In this document: in pieces, positions 25,877 to 35,121 of the stretch
How positions within the stretch are numbered: the first letter of the stretch is position 1
Layout: each line of letters begins with the position of its first letter
NCBI RefSeq assembly: GCF_014650775.1
Contig: NZ_BMVP01000004.1
Span: 62,001-126,000, forward strand
Source of the DNA: Streptomyces cirratus
GTDB lineage: Bacteria; Actinomycetota; Actinomycetes; Streptomycetales; Streptomycetaceae
Direction of reading: 5' to 3'
Length of the DNA: 64,000 nucleotides
The notes under the pieces: model-generated
What the model was told of the DNA's origin: nothing
The model's database searches: none
What the model saw: the letters and a program-made list of their open reading frames with translations, nothing else
Position numbers and translations under genes: made by a program

Positions 25877-28027
25877 TCACGTGAGGGGCGGCGCGGCGCT
25901 GCCGAGGTGCTGCTCCAGCCAGTCCGCCGCCGCACGCCGGTAGAGACGGCGGTTGTCCGCCCTCAGGAACTCGTGCCCTTCGTTGCGCAGGGTCAGCAGT
26001 TCGGCCGGCACCCCGCGCTCGCGCGCCGCGCGGACGAACTGCTCCGACTCCGTCGGGGGCACGTTCGTATCGTGCTCGCCGTGCACGGCCAGAACGGGTG
26101 CGCGCAGCTGGTCGATGCGGCTCATCGGGGACAGGGCGCGCAGGAGGTCCCGGTCCCGCTCGGGATGGCCGTACTTCGCCGCGGCGGACTGGGCGATCCA
26201 CGGCTCGGTACCGGCGAAGAACGTGGCGAGGTCCGACATTCCGCAGACGGCGACGCCGGTACGGAAGAGGCCGGGGTGCCAGACCAGCGAGGCCATGGTG
26301 AGGTACCCGCCGTAGGAGCGCCCCATCACCGCCAGCCGCAGGGGATCGGCGTGGCCGAGGGCGACCACGTGGGCGGCGCAGTCCGCGACGTCGTCGATGG
26401 CGGCGAACCGGCCCGTGCCGAGGTCGGCGTCGACGAAGGACCGCCCCCAGCCCGAGGAGCCGCGTACGTCGGGGGCGAACACGTCCATCCCCCGGGTCAG
26501 GAGTTCGTGGTAGAGCGGGCTGAACACGGGCCGTTCCTGCTCTTCGGGACCGCCGTGGAGGTGGATCACGCACGGCGCGGGACGGCCCGGGGCGCGTTCC
26601 GGCGCCCGGTAGTACCAGCCGCCGAGCATCAGCCCGTCCCGGGCCCGGCAGCGCAGGGGCACCGGGCTGACGGGCGGCCGCCCCGGCGGCGCGGCGTCCT
26701 CGTCGCGCGCCGACCAGCCGGTGCGCACCGGGGCGAAGTCGCCCGTGAGGTCCCAGATGCCGGGCCTGCGCCGGGAGCCGGACAGGGCGGCGAACAGTCC
26801 ACCGCGCCCCACGGGTGCCATGCGGGTCACCACCTCGTGCGGCAGGGCCGACCGGTGGTGCGGTCCGAGGCCGTCGTCCGCGCTTGTGGCGGGGAGGCCG
26901 ACGCTCTCCAGTTCGCTCGCCCCGTGCACGTTCCAGGCGAGCAGGGCCCATCCGCCGTGGTCGGGAAGGCTGAGCAGGTCCAGGGCAGCCTCGTGCCGCT
27001 CGGCGGCCACCGACAGGTCCTGGAGCGCGCCGTCCTCGTCCAGTCGGGCCCGCAGCAGCGCGGCGAATTCGCGGTCGGCGTCGCTGCGCAGCCACAGGGT
27101 GCGCGAGTCGGCCGAGAACCTGCCGATCCACGGGTCGCCGTCGGCGACCGGCAGCCGGAAGGCGGTGCGTCCGGAGGCCGTGTCCAGCAGGAGGGCTTCG
27201 CGGCGCCCGCGCGGTCCGCGTCGGAGCAGCACGAAGCGGCCTTCGGCGCCGATGTCGCAGACGCGCAGGGAGGCGGCTCCGGCCTCGCTGAACAGCAGGA
27301 CGGGTGCCTGCGTGCCGTCGGGGTCGAGGAGGTAGGTGGCCAGGCCCCCGCTCGTGGCCGGCGCCCCGTCGGCGGCGGGCGACGGCGCGGGTGCCAGGTG
27401 CGGCGGGCCGGTCCCGTACTGGCCTGCCGCGGCCCGGTCCGCAGGGCCGAGCAGGGTCGCGTGGCCGTCGCGGTCCGTCCATGCCGCCCCGGCAGGCCCG
27501 GCGGGGAGGGCCGGGGCCGTGTCCTCGGGGAGGTGGCCCGGGCCGCTGTGGGCGCTGGTGCCGGCGGACGGCTGGGCGACGGTGACGGCCAGCGCCGTGC
27601 CGTCGCGGGTCCAGGAGCCCAGGTGGGCCGAGGCCCCGGGTTCGGCGCCGGCGAGTACCCGCCGACCGGTCCCGTCCGGGCGCACGACCAGCACGCGCGT
27701 GTGTTCGCCGCCCCCCGGCGCGGAGGTGTACGCGATCCAGCGTCCGTCGGGCGACCAGGACACCTCGGTCACCGGGTCGGGGTCGGCGTCGAGGACGTGG
27801 GCTTCACCGCCGCGGGCGGGGCCGCTCCACAGCTGGGGCACGCCCGCCCGGTCGCAGATGTACGCCACGTGCTCGCCGCCGGGGTCGGCACAGGGGTACC
27901 AGCACCCGTGGGCGGTGAGCAGGGTCGGCGGGTCCGCCGCGCCGGCGGCGGCCAGGTGGACCGGGACGGGGGCCTGCGCGGGGGCGGGTCGGGAACGGCG
28001 GCGGAGTGGGGAGCGGTCCAGGGGCAT
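25877..28027 (-). CDS. S9-family serine peptidase (prolyl oligopeptidase type)
   Basis: A 716-residue enzyme. The N-terminal two thirds form a beta-propeller (WSPDGRWIAYTS, FSADSRTLWLRSDAD). The C-terminal alpha/beta-hydrolase domain has the nucleophile GRSYGGY, the Asp loop HGEHDTNVP and the His in NEGHEF, which is the complete triad. Such enzymes cut short peptides or acyl-amino acids in the cytoplasm. I chose the ATG at 28027, with AGAGG upstream, over a TTG at 28051. It follows the amidotransferase gene by about 45 bp on the same strand, so the pair is probably one operon. In other bacteria, genes for N-acetylglutaminylglutamine amide are also grouped with a peptidase, though of a different family. 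Confidence 0.9.
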   Translation of the reverse strand: MPLDRSPLRRRSRPAPAQAPVPVHLAAAGAADPPTLLTAHGCWYPCADPGGEHVAYICDRAGVPQLWSGPARGGEAHVLDADPDPVTEVSWSPDGRWIAYTSAPGGGEHTRVLVVRPDGTGRRVLAGAEPGASAHLGSWTRDGTALAVTVAQPSAGTSAHSGPGHLPEDTAPALPAGPAGAAWTDRDGHATLLGPADRAAAGQYGTGPPHLAPAPSPAADGAPATSGGLATYLLDPDGTQAPVLLFSEAGAASLRVCDIGAEGRFVLLRRGPRGRREALLLDTASGRTAFRLPVADGDPWIGRFSADSRTLWLRSDADREFAALLRARLDEDGALQDLSVAAERHEAALDLLSLPDHGGWALLAWNVHGASELESVGLPATSADDGLGPHHRSALPHEVVTRMAPVGRGGLFAALSGSRRRPGIWDLTGDFAPVRTGWSARDEDAAPPGRPPVSPVPLRCRARDGLMLGGWYYRAPERAPGRPAPCVIHLHGGPEEQERPVFSPLYHELLTRGMDVFAPDVRGSSGWGRSFVDADLGTGRFAAIDDVADCAAHVVALGHADPLRLAVMGRSYGGYLTMASLVWHPGLFRTGVAVCGMSDLATFFAGTEPWIAQSAAAKYGHPERDRDLLRALSPMSRIDQLRAPVLAVHGEHDTNVPPTESEQFVRAARERGVPAELLTLRNEGHEFLRADNRRLYRRAAADWLEQHLGSAAPPLT

Positions 28028-28070
28028 GGGGGCCTCTTCGAGGGCTGCCAAGGGCTGTCACCGTTCAGTG

Positions 28071-29852
28071 TCAGTTGATGCCGTGGGTCTGCAACCAGAT
28101 CTCCAGCGAAGCCACCTGCCACAGGGTGCTGGCTCCGCGTTTGGTGCGGTGGCGGTCGGGTTCCGCGAGCAGCTCGGCCACGCGGCGCCGGTCGAAGAGG
28201 CCGCGCCGGCGGGCTTCGGGGGCGGTCAGCGCTTCGCGCACGCGGCTGAGTACCGGCTCGGCCATGTGCCGCACCGCGGGAACCGGGAAGTACCCCTTGG
28301 GGCGGTCGACCACCTCTCGGGGCAGGATCCGCCGGCCGATGTCCTTGAGCACCCCCTTGCCGCCCTGCGCCAGCTTGAGCTCGGGCGGGCAGGCCGCCGC
28401 GAGCTCGACCAGCTCGTGGTCGAGGAACGGCACCCGCGCCTCGAGGCCCCAGGCCATCGTCATGTTGTCGACCCGTTTGACCGGGTCGTCGGGCATCAGC
28501 GCGTGCACGTCCATGCGCAGGGTGGCGTCCAGCGTGCTCTGTGCGCCGGGGGCCGCCATGTGGGCGCGGACGAAATCCCGCGAGGCGTCGTGGCGGGCGG
28601 TCACGTCCGGGTGCAGGACGGCGGCCACGTCGTCGTGGGGGCGGTCGAAGTAGACGTCGGCGTACGCGTCCGGCGCGTCGGGGCGGGCGGCCCCGGCGAT
28701 CGACGGGTACCAGTGGTAGCCCGCGAACACCTCGTCGGCGCCCTGGCCGCACAGGACCACCTTCACGTCCTTGGCGACCTGCTCGGCCAGCAGGTGGAAC
28801 GCCACCGCGTCATGGCTGACCATGGGCTCGCTCATGGCGCCGATGGCCGTTTCCAGCGCGGCCGGGAGCCGGTCGGAGGGGATCATGTACTGGTGGTGGT
28901 CCGTGGAGAACCGCCGTGCGACCAGGTCCGAGTACCGGAACTCGTCGCCCTCCTGGCCGCTCTCCGACTCGAAGCCCATCGCGAACGTCGCCAGATCGCC
29001 GTGGCCCTCCTCTGCCAGCAGGGCCACGATGAGGCTGGAGTCCAGACCGCCGGAGAGCAGGACGCCCACCGGTACGTCGGCCACCGTGCGGCGGCGCACC
29101 GCCGTGCGCAGGGCGTCGTGGACGGCTTCCCGCCAGCGCACCGGATCGCTGCCGAGGCCGGTGCGGCGGGTGTAGGACGGTTGCCAGTAGCAGCGGTCGC
29201 GGTGCGTGCCGTCCGGCTCGACCACGCGGACGGTCGCCGGCGGCAGTTTGCGCACGCCGGCCAGCACGGTGCGCGGCGCGGGGACCGTGCCGTGCCAGGT
29301 CAGGTACTGGTGGAGCGCCACCGGGTCGAAGGAGGTGTCCACGCCGCCTCCCGCCAGCAGGGCCGGCAGGGACGAGGCGAAGCGGAGGCGGTCTGCGTCC
29401 TCGGTGAGGTAGAGCGGCTTGATCCCGAGCCGGTCGCGGCCCAGTACCACGCGGCCGGTGTGGTGCTCGGCCACGGCGAAGGCGAACATTCCGATCAGTT
29501 GCTCGACGCATGCGTGTCCCCACTGTCCGTAGGCCTTGAGGAGCACTTCCGTGTCGGAGTCGGAGAAGAAGCGGTGCCCCAGCCCTTCGAGCCGTCCGCG
29601 CAGCTCACGGTAGTTGTAGAGGCACCCGTTGAAGACGGCCGTGATGCCCAGGTGGGGATCGGTCATCGGCTGGGCGCCGCTCTCCGAGAGGTCGATGATC
29701 TTCAATCGCCGGTGGCCCAGGGCTACGGAGCCCTGCGACCAGGCCCCTCTGCCGTCAGGCCCGCGGTCCTCCATTTCATCGGTCATGCGTTCGACTGCGG
29801 CCAAGTCCGGACGCCTGCCGTCGAAACGCACTTCTCCGCTCACGCCACACAT
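28071..29852 (-). CDS. Glutamine amidotransferase of asparagine-synthase type (N-acetylglutaminylglutamine amidotransferase-like)
   Basis: A 593-residue class II amidotransferase. Cys2 is the glutaminase nucleophile (MCGVSGEVRFDG). The glutaminase domain continues with RGPDGRGAWSQG, VALGHRRLKIIDLSE and FNGCLYNYRELR. The synthetase domain has the ATP pyrophosphatase loop VLLSGGLDSS, CGQGADEVFAGY and KVDNMTMAWGLEARVPFLDHEL-like motifs. The N-terminal motifs most resemble the 'trio' amidotransferases that amidate N-acetylglutaminylglutamine, an osmolyte dipeptide. The usual ligase/acetyltransferase partner is not seen here, so the product is uncertain. I place the start at ATG 29852, which gives the required N-terminal Met-Cys and has GGGGGG upstream; a longer frame to 29975 would bury the Cys. 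Confidence 0.88.
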   Translation of the reverse strand: MCGVSGEVRFDGRRPDLAAVERMTDEMEDRGPDGRGAWSQGSVALGHRRLKIIDLSESGAQPMTDPHLGITAVFNGCLYNYRELRGRLEGLGHRFFSDSDTEVLLKAYGQWGHACVEQLIGMFAFAVAEHHTGRVVLGRDRLGIKPLYLTEDADRLRFASSLPALLAGGGVDTSFDPVALHQYLTWHGTVPAPRTVLAGVRKLPPATVRVVEPDGTHRDRCYWQPSYTRRTGLGSDPVRWREAVHDALRTAVRRRTVADVPVGVLLSGGLDSSLIVALLAEEGHGDLATFAMGFESESGQEGDEFRYSDLVARRFSTDHHQYMIPSDRLPAALETAIGAMSEPMVSHDAVAFHLLAEQVAKDVKVVLCGQGADEVFAGYHWYPSIAGAARPDAPDAYADVYFDRPHDDVAAVLHPDVTARHDASRDFVRAHMAAPGAQSTLDATLRMDVHALMPDDPVKRVDNMTMAWGLEARVPFLDHELVELAAACPPELKLAQGGKGVLKDIGRRILPREVVDRPKGYFPVPAVRHMAEPVLSRVREALTAPEARRRGLFDRRRVAELLAEPDRHRTKRGASTLWQVASLEIWLQTHGIN

Positions 29853-30295
29853 GCGGCACCCCCCGCTCGACTCGCGCCTCGGGGCCGCCGCATCACCGCG
29901 CCCGCCCTTCCGCCCGGGGTCCAGGCCACCTCCACCATGAACGTTCACTCCCGTTGCCCGGACGGCCCGCGCCACGCGACTCGGGCCGAACAGGCGATCG
30001 ACATGTCCGGCGTCTGCCCACCTGAGCGGCGCTTATGCCCGGGGTCGATCAGGCCCGGGTCGGGCAGGAGGATGCCCGGGCCGGGGGCGTGGCGCCAGGC
30101 TTGACCGTCCCGGCGGCATCGGCGCCCGGAGCGGGTGGCTACGCACATCAGATGATCTGTGTGCACAGTGGCTGACGTGCAGGCCGTGGAGTGCCACGAT
30201 GATCCGTGCTTCAACAGTGTGGCGGTCGGGGCGCGGTATGAGCGGCGGCAGCGCGTCCTGGAGACCGGCCCTACCCACGAAAGGGCGGACGTCCC
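29853..30295. other. Divergent regulatory region; palindrome near 30143-30168
   Basis: 443 bases between the amidotransferase and methyltransferase genes. Around 30144-30163 there is an imperfect palindrome, CACA-T-CAGAT-G-ATCTG-TGTG. It overlaps CTGTG-TG-CACAG at 30157-30168. These are plausible regulator sites for the terpene operon. No gene with coding character was seen. Confidence 0.45.
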
Positions 30296-31207
30296 GTGCG
30301 CGTTACTCCCCTCATAGCGTCGTTAGGCACCGCCCGCGGCTCATCCGCGGACGAGCAGGTGCGGCTCTATTACAGCGGCAAGACCCATGACATCATCCAG
30401 AAGTACGGCCCCGGCCCGCGCGTCCACTTCCATGTGGGGCTGTTCCCCGACGGGTCACCACCCACCACCGTCTCCCAGGGCGCGCTCAAGCAGCACCTCC
30501 TCGACGCGCAGGAGAGGATCGTCGAGTACGCCGCCCGTTCCTGGGGCGCGTACGAGGCTCCGCCCCGGCGGGTCCTGGACATCGGCTGCGGCCTCGGCGG
30601 CACTTCCCTCTACTGGGCGCAGCAGCACGGCGCTTCGGTCACCGGCCTCACCGTCGCAGCGGAACACGTCCCGCTGATCAGACGTTTCGCCGGTCAAGCG
30701 GGGGTCGGGGGCCGGGTGGAACCCCGGGTGGCCGATGTGCACGAGCTGCAGGACACCCGTGTGTACGACGCCGCCTATGCCAACGAAAGCAGCGGGTACA
30801 CCGACCGCAAGCGCCTCTTCGAGGTCGTCGCCAAGTCGCTCAGGCCCGGCGGGTGGTTCGGCATCCAGGAGCACTTCGTGCGCCGCTCCGAGTGGCTCGG
30901 ATTCATCGACGGCTACTACCGGACCAGACTGGGAACGCACGCCGAATACCTGGCGGCGGCCGAGGCGGCCGGCTTCGAGCTGGTGCAGGACGAGGACGTG
31001 ACCGACTCGGTGACGGAGTTCTGGGTGCAGTCGATGGCGTGGAACACCGCCGAACTCGACCGGCTCCGCGCGGGCGGCGAGCCCGCCGCCTGGAGCGGCG
31101 TACGGCTGGAGCAGTCGACGATCGCACACAGCAAGCTCTTCCGCCTGTGGCGCGACCACGCGATGGAGACGCGGTTGCTGCGCTTCCGGATCGGGGGCGG
31201 CCGATGA
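30296..31207 (+). CDS. SAM-dependent methyltransferase, prenyl-diphosphate C-methyltransferase-like
   Basis: A 303-residue class I methyltransferase. The SAM motif is LDIGCGLGG at 94-102, and a post-I acidic region follows. The NES motif ([14 protein letters not shown]) and the His-rich N-terminal patch RVHFHVGLF recall geranyl/farnesyl diphosphate C-methyltransferases such as those of 2-methylisoborneol and sodorifen biosynthesis. It overlaps the terpene synthase gene by four bases (ATGA), so the two are translated together. I infer that it C-methylates, and perhaps cyclises, an allylic diphosphate before the synthase acts. Overall similarity to the classical geranyl enzyme looks modest by eye. 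The start is GTG at 30296. Confidence 0.8.
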   Translation: MRVTPLIASLGTARGSSADEQVRLYYSGKTHDIIQKYGPGPRVHFHVGLFPDGSPPTTVSQGALKQHLLDAQERIVEYAARSWGAYEAPPRRVLDIGCGLGGTSLYWAQQHGASVTGLTVAAEHVPLIRRFAGQAGVGGRVEPRVADVHELQDTRVYDAAYANESSGYTDRKRLFEVVAKSLRPGGWFGIQEHFVRRSEWLGFIDGYYRTRLGTHAEYLAAAEAAGFELVQDEDVTDSVTEFWVQSMAWNTAELDRLRAGGEPAAWSGVRLEQSTIAHSKLFRLWRDHAMETRLLRFRIGGGR

Positions 31208-32301
31208 CCACGGCGCCCCGACCCTCGCGGCTGGGTAACCAACTGCCCTCGTTCTACTGCCCCCTGGAGCGCGACCTCCTCCATCCCGAGGCCAAGCAGG
31301 TCGAAGCCCGGGCGGTGGAGTGGGTGGACGCCTTCGGCCTGTACCCGGACGCGGTCGAACGCGCCTGGGGCCTGGCCACCCACAGCGCCGATTTCACCTG
31401 CCGCATCATCCCCGAGGGGGAGGTGGAGGCCCTGCTGCTGTTCGCCGAGTGGAACTACTGGGCCAACGCCGTCGACGACTGGCAGGACTCCGGTTCGGAG
31501 GAGGTGGGCACGGGCGCCGTCGTCGAACACGGTGTGCGGCTGCTGCGGACCATCGAGAACCCGGGGGCGTCCGTGCTGCCCGACGGTCCCATGACGCGGG
31601 CGCTGGTCGACCTGGTGGGCCGCACCCACGCCATGCTCAGCCCGTTCGAGCTGCGCAGGTTCGTCGAAGGGACACGGGACTGGCTGCTCGGGGCGGCCTG
31701 GCGGGCCGCGCAGGCCGGAACGGGTGCCATGCCGGGGCTGAACGACTTCGCCTCGATGGGACCGCTGGCGAACGGTACGCGCTTCTCGCTGACCTGGTCG
31801 GACGTCGCCCGGGGGGACCGGCTGCCCGCCGACGTGCTCTACTCCCCCGCGTTGACGGTGCTCACCGACGCGGCGGGTTTCGTCGTCAGCGCCGACAACG
31901 ACCTGTTCTCGTACGACAAGGACGACCACCTGGAGCCGCGGGAGGTGAACCTCGTCAACGTCCTCGCAGCCCGGGAGGGCTGCTCCCCCGCCGAGGCGGT
32001 ACCCCTCGCGGTGGCCCTGCGTGACCGGGTGATGGTCCTCTTCACCACGCTACGGGCCCGGCTCTCGCAGGATGGAGGCCCCGAACTGCGCCGCCACCTG
32101 GCGGCGTTGGGTCACTACGTGGCCGGCTGCATCGCATGGCAGAGCCGGGCGCCGCGGTACGCGAGTCCCCGCAACCGGTACGAACTGCCGCTCAGGGACG
32201 CCGGTTTCGACCTGCGGTACGCCGATGCGCCCAGCGCCCCCGGGACCGAGCCGCCGGATGTGCCGGCCCTCGCCTCCTGGTGGCAGTGGGTGCGCGACTG
32301 A
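31204..32301 (+). CDS. Class I terpene synthase
   Basis: A 365-residue bacterial-type terpene cyclase. It has the Mg-binding Asp-rich motif DDWQD at 91-95, the NSE triad NDLFSYDKD at 232-240, and a C-terminal Arg-Tyr pair (APRYASP). All metal ligands are present, so it should ionise a prenyl diphosphate. It lacks the long Pro-rich N-terminal extension of 2-methylisoborneol synthases. Coupling to the upstream methyltransferase by an ATGA overlap predicts a methylated substrate, for example C11 or C16. No P450 or other tailoring gene follows on the same strand; the CYP157 gene beyond the terminator belongs to the conservon. Regular sesquiterpene synthesis is the alternative. Confidence 0.92.
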   Translation: MTTAPRPSRLGNQLPSFYCPLERDLLHPEAKQVEARAVEWVDAFGLYPDAVERAWGLATHSADFTCRIIPEGEVEALLLFAEWNYWANAVDDWQDSGSEEVGTGAVVEHGVRLLRTIENPGASVLPDGPMTRALVDLVGRTHAMLSPFELRRFVEGTRDWLLGAAWRAAQAGTGAMPGLNDFASMGPLANGTRFSLTWSDVARGDRLPADVLYSPALTVLTDAAGFVVSADNDLFSYDKDDHLEPREVNLVNVLAAREGCSPAEAVPLAVALRDRVMVLFTTLRARLSQDGGPELRRHLAALGHYVAGCIAWQSRAPRYASPRNRYELPLRDAGFDLRYADAPSAPGTEPPDVPALASWWQWVRD

Positions 32302-32307
32302 GCGGTG

Positions 32308-32345
32308 CCGAGGGCCCCCGGCCGGTGCGGCGCGGGGGCCCTCGG
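32308..32345. terminator. Bidirectional hairpin between terpene synthase and conservon
   Basis: CCGAGGGCCCCCG (32308-32320) pairs perfectly with CGGGGGCCCTCGG (32333-32345), with G-U/T-A extension outside. It lies seven bases after the terpene synthase stop and 14 before the end of the convergent P450 gene, so it can serve both. Confidence 0.75.
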
Positions 32346-32359
32346 TACGCAACGCCGGC

Positions 32360-33757
32360 TCAGCGGCGGCCGAACAGCCGGCGCCACCAGCCGCCGCCGC
32401 GCCGCCGGTGCACGGCCGCGGTGGGCGCCGCCGTCGGCTGCGGCGGGATCACGGCGACGTGCGGCGGGTGCTCGGACGGCTGCTCGGTGTGCGGCCCGGC
32501 GTGCTCGACGGAGCGCGGGGTGAACCGTACGGGCAGTGACAGCAGGTGGCGCGACATGAGGGTGCCGCGCCACTCCAGCTCGCCCGCGTCCACCGCCAGC
32601 TGGAGGTCGGGCAGCCGGTCCAGCAGGACCTCGATGCCGGTGTCGGCGATGGCGCGGCCGATGTCCTGACCCGGACACTCGTGCGGCCCACTGCTGAACG
32701 CCAGGTGGGAGCGGTTGCCGTGGACGGAGACGCTCGGATCGGGGCGGATCTGCGGATCGGCGTTGCCCGCGGCCAGGCCGAGCAGCAGCATGTCTCCGGC
32801 CTTCACCTGCCGGCCGCCGAGCACCGTGTCCCCGGTGGCCCAGCGCCCGATGATCGTGTTGATCGGCGGGTCGTCCCAGAGGACCTGTTCCAGGGCGTCG
32901 GGCAGCGTCATGTGCCCCCCGGAGAGGCTCGCCCGGAACCGCGGGTCGGTCAGCACGGTCCGCAGCGTGTTCGCGATCAGGTTGGCGGTGGTTTCGTACG
33001 CCGCGATCAGCACCACGCGCAGGTGCATCAGCACTTCGGTGTCACTGAGGTTCGCCGGGTGCTCGATCAGCCAGGAGGCGAGGTCGTAGCCGGGCTCGGC
33101 CTTGCGCTCCGTGACCAGCTGTTCCAGCGTCAGGGTCACGTAGCGGTCGCTCTCGAGGGCCGTCTCCGTCCCCTGGAGCATGTCGCGCGCCGCCTTGACC
33201 AGCCGGGGCCCGTGTTCGTCGGGGGCCCCCACCAGCTGGGTCATGACGAGCATGGGCAGCTGGTCGGAGAAGGAGGCCACGAGGTCGGCGTAGCCGTCGG
33301 CGGCGATCCGGTCCACGAGCTGGTTGGCGAAACGGGTCACGTAACGGCGGATGCCGCGCTTGTCGAAGCGCTCCAGGGACTCCACCACGGCTCCGCGCAG
33401 CCGCTCGTGGACGGGCCCGTCGGTGAAGTTGCACACCGGCACCCAGGTGACCATGGGGCCGAGCGGGGTGTCCGCCGGTACCCGGCCCTCTTTCATGTCG
33501 CGCCAGCCCCGGGGGTCGCGGGCGAACCGCGAAGGGGTGCGCGCCACGTCGAGGTTCTCCCGGTGGCCGAGGACCAGCCAGGCCGGGAGGTCGCCGCTGA
33601 CCAGTACGGGCGCGACCGGCCCGTACTCGGCCCGCAGCTTCTCGTACAGCCGCAGGGGGTCGGCCTGCGCCTCCGGTCCGTGGAGCCGGTACAGGGCGCC
33701 CGCCGCTCCCGCCGCGTGGGCGGGGCACTCGGGCGGCGGGGTGGGGTGGGTACTCAC
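32360..33757 (-). CDS. cvnE: Conservon cytochrome P450, CYP157-like without ExxR
   Basis: A 465-residue P450. The heme Cys loop is FSSGPHECPGQD and the I-helix region is AAYETTAN. The K-helix reads EQVLWDDPP where ExxR is expected, so both invariant residues of ExxR are lost. This is the known peculiarity of the CYP157 family, in which EQxxW replaces ExxR. A Pro/His-rich C-terminal tail ends in RRRGGGWWRRLFGRR, a likely membrane-touching basic patch. The GTG start at 33757 overlaps the GTPase stop (GTGA). As the last conservon gene, it presumably works with the GTPase module; its substrate is unknown. Confidence 0.93.
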   Translation of the reverse strand: MSTHPTPPPECPAHAAGAAGALYRLHGPEAQADPLRLYEKLRAEYGPVAPVLVSGDLPAWLVLGHRENLDVARTPSRFARDPRGWRDMKEGRVPADTPLGPMVTWVPVCNFTDGPVHERLRGAVVESLERFDKRGIRRYVTRFANQLVDRIAADGYADLVASFSDQLPMLVMTQLVGAPDEHGPRLVKAARDMLQGTETALESDRYVTLTLEQLVTERKAEPGYDLASWLIEHPANLSDTEVLMHLRVVLIAAYETTANLIANTLRTVLTDPRFRASLSGGHMTLPDALEQVLWDDPPINTIIGRWATGDTVLGGRQVKAGDMLLLGLAAGNADPQIRPDPSVSVHGNRSHLAFSSGPHECPGQDIGRAIADTGIEVLLDRLPDLQLAVDAGELEWRGTLMSRHLLSLPVRFTPRSVEHAGPHTEQPSEHPPHVAVIPPQPTAAPTAAVHRRRGGGWWRRLFGRR

Positions 33758-34374
33758 ATTGCCTCCTGGGTCGCCGCCTGCGAGTGCAGGTAGCGCATGA
33801 GCGTCAGCAGGACGTCGCGGGACGACTCCCGCCGTCTGGCGTCGCAGACGAGGATCGGGACGGCGCGGGGCAGGTCGAGGGCTTGGCGGAGCTCTTCCAG
33901 CGGATGCTCGGGGGCGTCGGGGAAGGAGTTGACGGCCACGACGAAGGGGACGCCCCGTTCCTCCAGCCGGCCGATGACGTCGAAGCTGGTCTCCAGCCGC
34001 CGGGTGTCGAGGAGTACGACCGCGCCGAGGGCGCCCTCGAAGAGGCCGCGCCACAGGAACCAGAACCGCTCCTGGCCGGGGGTGCCGAACAGGTAGAGCA
34101 CGAGTTCGTCGTTGATGCTGATGCGGCCGAAGTCCATGGCCACGGTCGTGGTGGTCTTGCGCGCCACGCCCCGGGTGTCGTCGACGCCGATGCCCGCCTT
34201 GGTCATCGTCTCCTCGGTCGTCAGCGGTCTGATCTCGCTGACCGCGCCGACCATCGTCGTCTTGCCCACGCCGAATCCGCCGACGATGACGATCTTGACG
34301 GCAGCCGCCGCCGTCTGCGGGAGTATGTCCGCGGGGCGTGGCCCCGGGGGCGGGTCAGAGCTTTTGAAGTCCAT
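33754..34374 (-). CDS. cvnD: Conservon small GTPase, CvnD type
   Basis: A 206-residue Ras-like (MglA-related) GTPase. The P-loop is GGFGVGKTT, the switch II region FGTPGQERFWF, and the G4-like motif VAVNSFPDA, where NKxD is altered. The N-terminal Pro-rich stretch is typical of CvnD. It begins inside the last codons of the DUF742 gene and overlaps the P450 start. In studied conservons, the kinase-like, roadblock, DUF742 and GTPase proteins form a membrane complex resembling a eukaryotic G-protein system that affects differentiation and secondary metabolism. Confidence 0.94.
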   Translation of the reverse strand: MDFKSSDPPPGPRPADILPQTAAAAVKIVIVGGFGVGKTTMVGAVSEIRPLTTEETMTKAGIGVDDTRGVARKTTTTVAMDFGRISINDELVLYLFGTPGQERFWFLWRGLFEGALGAVVLLDTRRLETSFDVIGRLEERGVPFVVAVNSFPDAPEHPLEELRQALDLPRAVPILVCDARRRESSRDVLLTLMRYLHSQAATQEAM

Positions 34375-34714
34375 TGATCACTGCCTCGATCAGAGCAAGG
34401 TCGGGGAGCTGGGCGGCGGGAACGGGCGGTCGTACGTGTACACGCCGAGCGGTCATCAGGTCCCCGACCAGCACGGTGACGGCGCTCACGGGCAGACCGG
34501 CGTACGCGGCGATCTCGGCCACCGACAGCGGTGACTGGCACATGCGCAGGATGGCCGCGTGTTCGGGCTGCATCTCGGGCCGGGCGGGCACCTTGGCGAC
34601 GACCAGGGTCACGAGGTCGAGCTGGACGGCGGTGGATGGTCCGCTGCGGCCGCCGGTGATGACGTAGAGCCGTTCGGGAGTCTTGTCCTCCCAGCTTGAG
34701 GGTGGCTCACTCAC
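34355..34714 (-). CDS. cvnC: Conservon DUF742 protein, CvnC type
   Basis: A 119-residue protein of the DUF742 family. It has the typical RLYVITGGRSGPS, a winged-helix-like middle (EHAAILRMCQSPLSVAEIAA, then YAGLPVSAVTVLVGDL) and the C-terminal LIEAVINGLQKL that precedes CvnD. The GTG start overlaps the roadblock gene stop (GTGA). It has no enzymatic motif and acts as an adaptor within the conservon complex. Confidence 0.94.
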   Translation of the reverse strand: MSEPPSSWEDKTPERLYVITGGRSGPSTAVQLDLVTLVVAKVPARPEMQPEHAAILRMCQSPLSVAEIAAYAGLPVSAVTVLVGDLMTARRVHVRPPVPAAQLPDLALIEAVINGLQKL

Positions 34715-35118
34715 GCGGGCTGCCCGTCATGTCGGGGCGGGCTGCTCAGGTGCTCCCCCATCCGGGTCACAAGGTTTCGCATCTGGGCACCCATCAGGCC
34801 CGCGTCGACGCCCTCGTCGGCGAGGACCGCCAGGTAGGAGCCGTCGCCGGCGGCCATCAGGTAGAAGAACCCGCCGTCCATCTCGATCACGACCAGCCGC
34901 ATTCTGCCTTCGGAGCGGGGCAGTTCGGAGGCCACCGCTCCGGCGAGGCTCTGCAGGCCGGCGCAGGCCGCCGCCAGGCGGTCGGCCGTGTCGGTCTCGG
35001 CCCCGTACTGCGCCACGCAGAGCCCGTCCGCGGACAGTACGATCACGTGCCGCGTCTGCGGCACTCCGGCGGCCAGGTCCTTGAGCATCCAGTCCATACT
35101 GCTTCGCTGAGTCATCAC
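34711..35118 (-). CDS. cvnB: Conservon roadblock/LC7 protein, CvnB type
   Basis: A 135-residue roadblock/LC7-fold protein. It has LDWMLKDLAAGVP-like first-helix features, HVIVLSADGLCVAQYG, LVVIEMDGGFFYLMAAGDGSYLAVL-type strands and GAQMRNLVTRMGEHL. MglB-like members act as GAPs or scaffolds for MglA-like GTPases. It starts with GTG-ATG (35118 or 35115), three bases after the CvnA stop, and overlaps the DUF742 gene. Confidence 0.94.
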   Translation of the reverse strand: MMTQRSSMDWMLKDLAAGVPQTRHVIVLSADGLCVAQYGAETDTADRLAAACAGLQSLAGAVASELPRSEGRMRLVVIEMDGGFFYLMAAGDGSYLAVLADEGVDAGLMGAQMRNLVTRMGEHLSSPPRHDGQPA

Positions 35119-35121
35119 TGT

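Noticed and set aside
30296..32301. Calling the pair 2-methylisoborneol biosynthesis
   Set aside because: The synthase lacks the long Pro-rich N-terminus of MIB synthases, the methyltransferase differs from the classical geranyl enzyme, and no cyclic-nucleotide-binding gene is adjacent.
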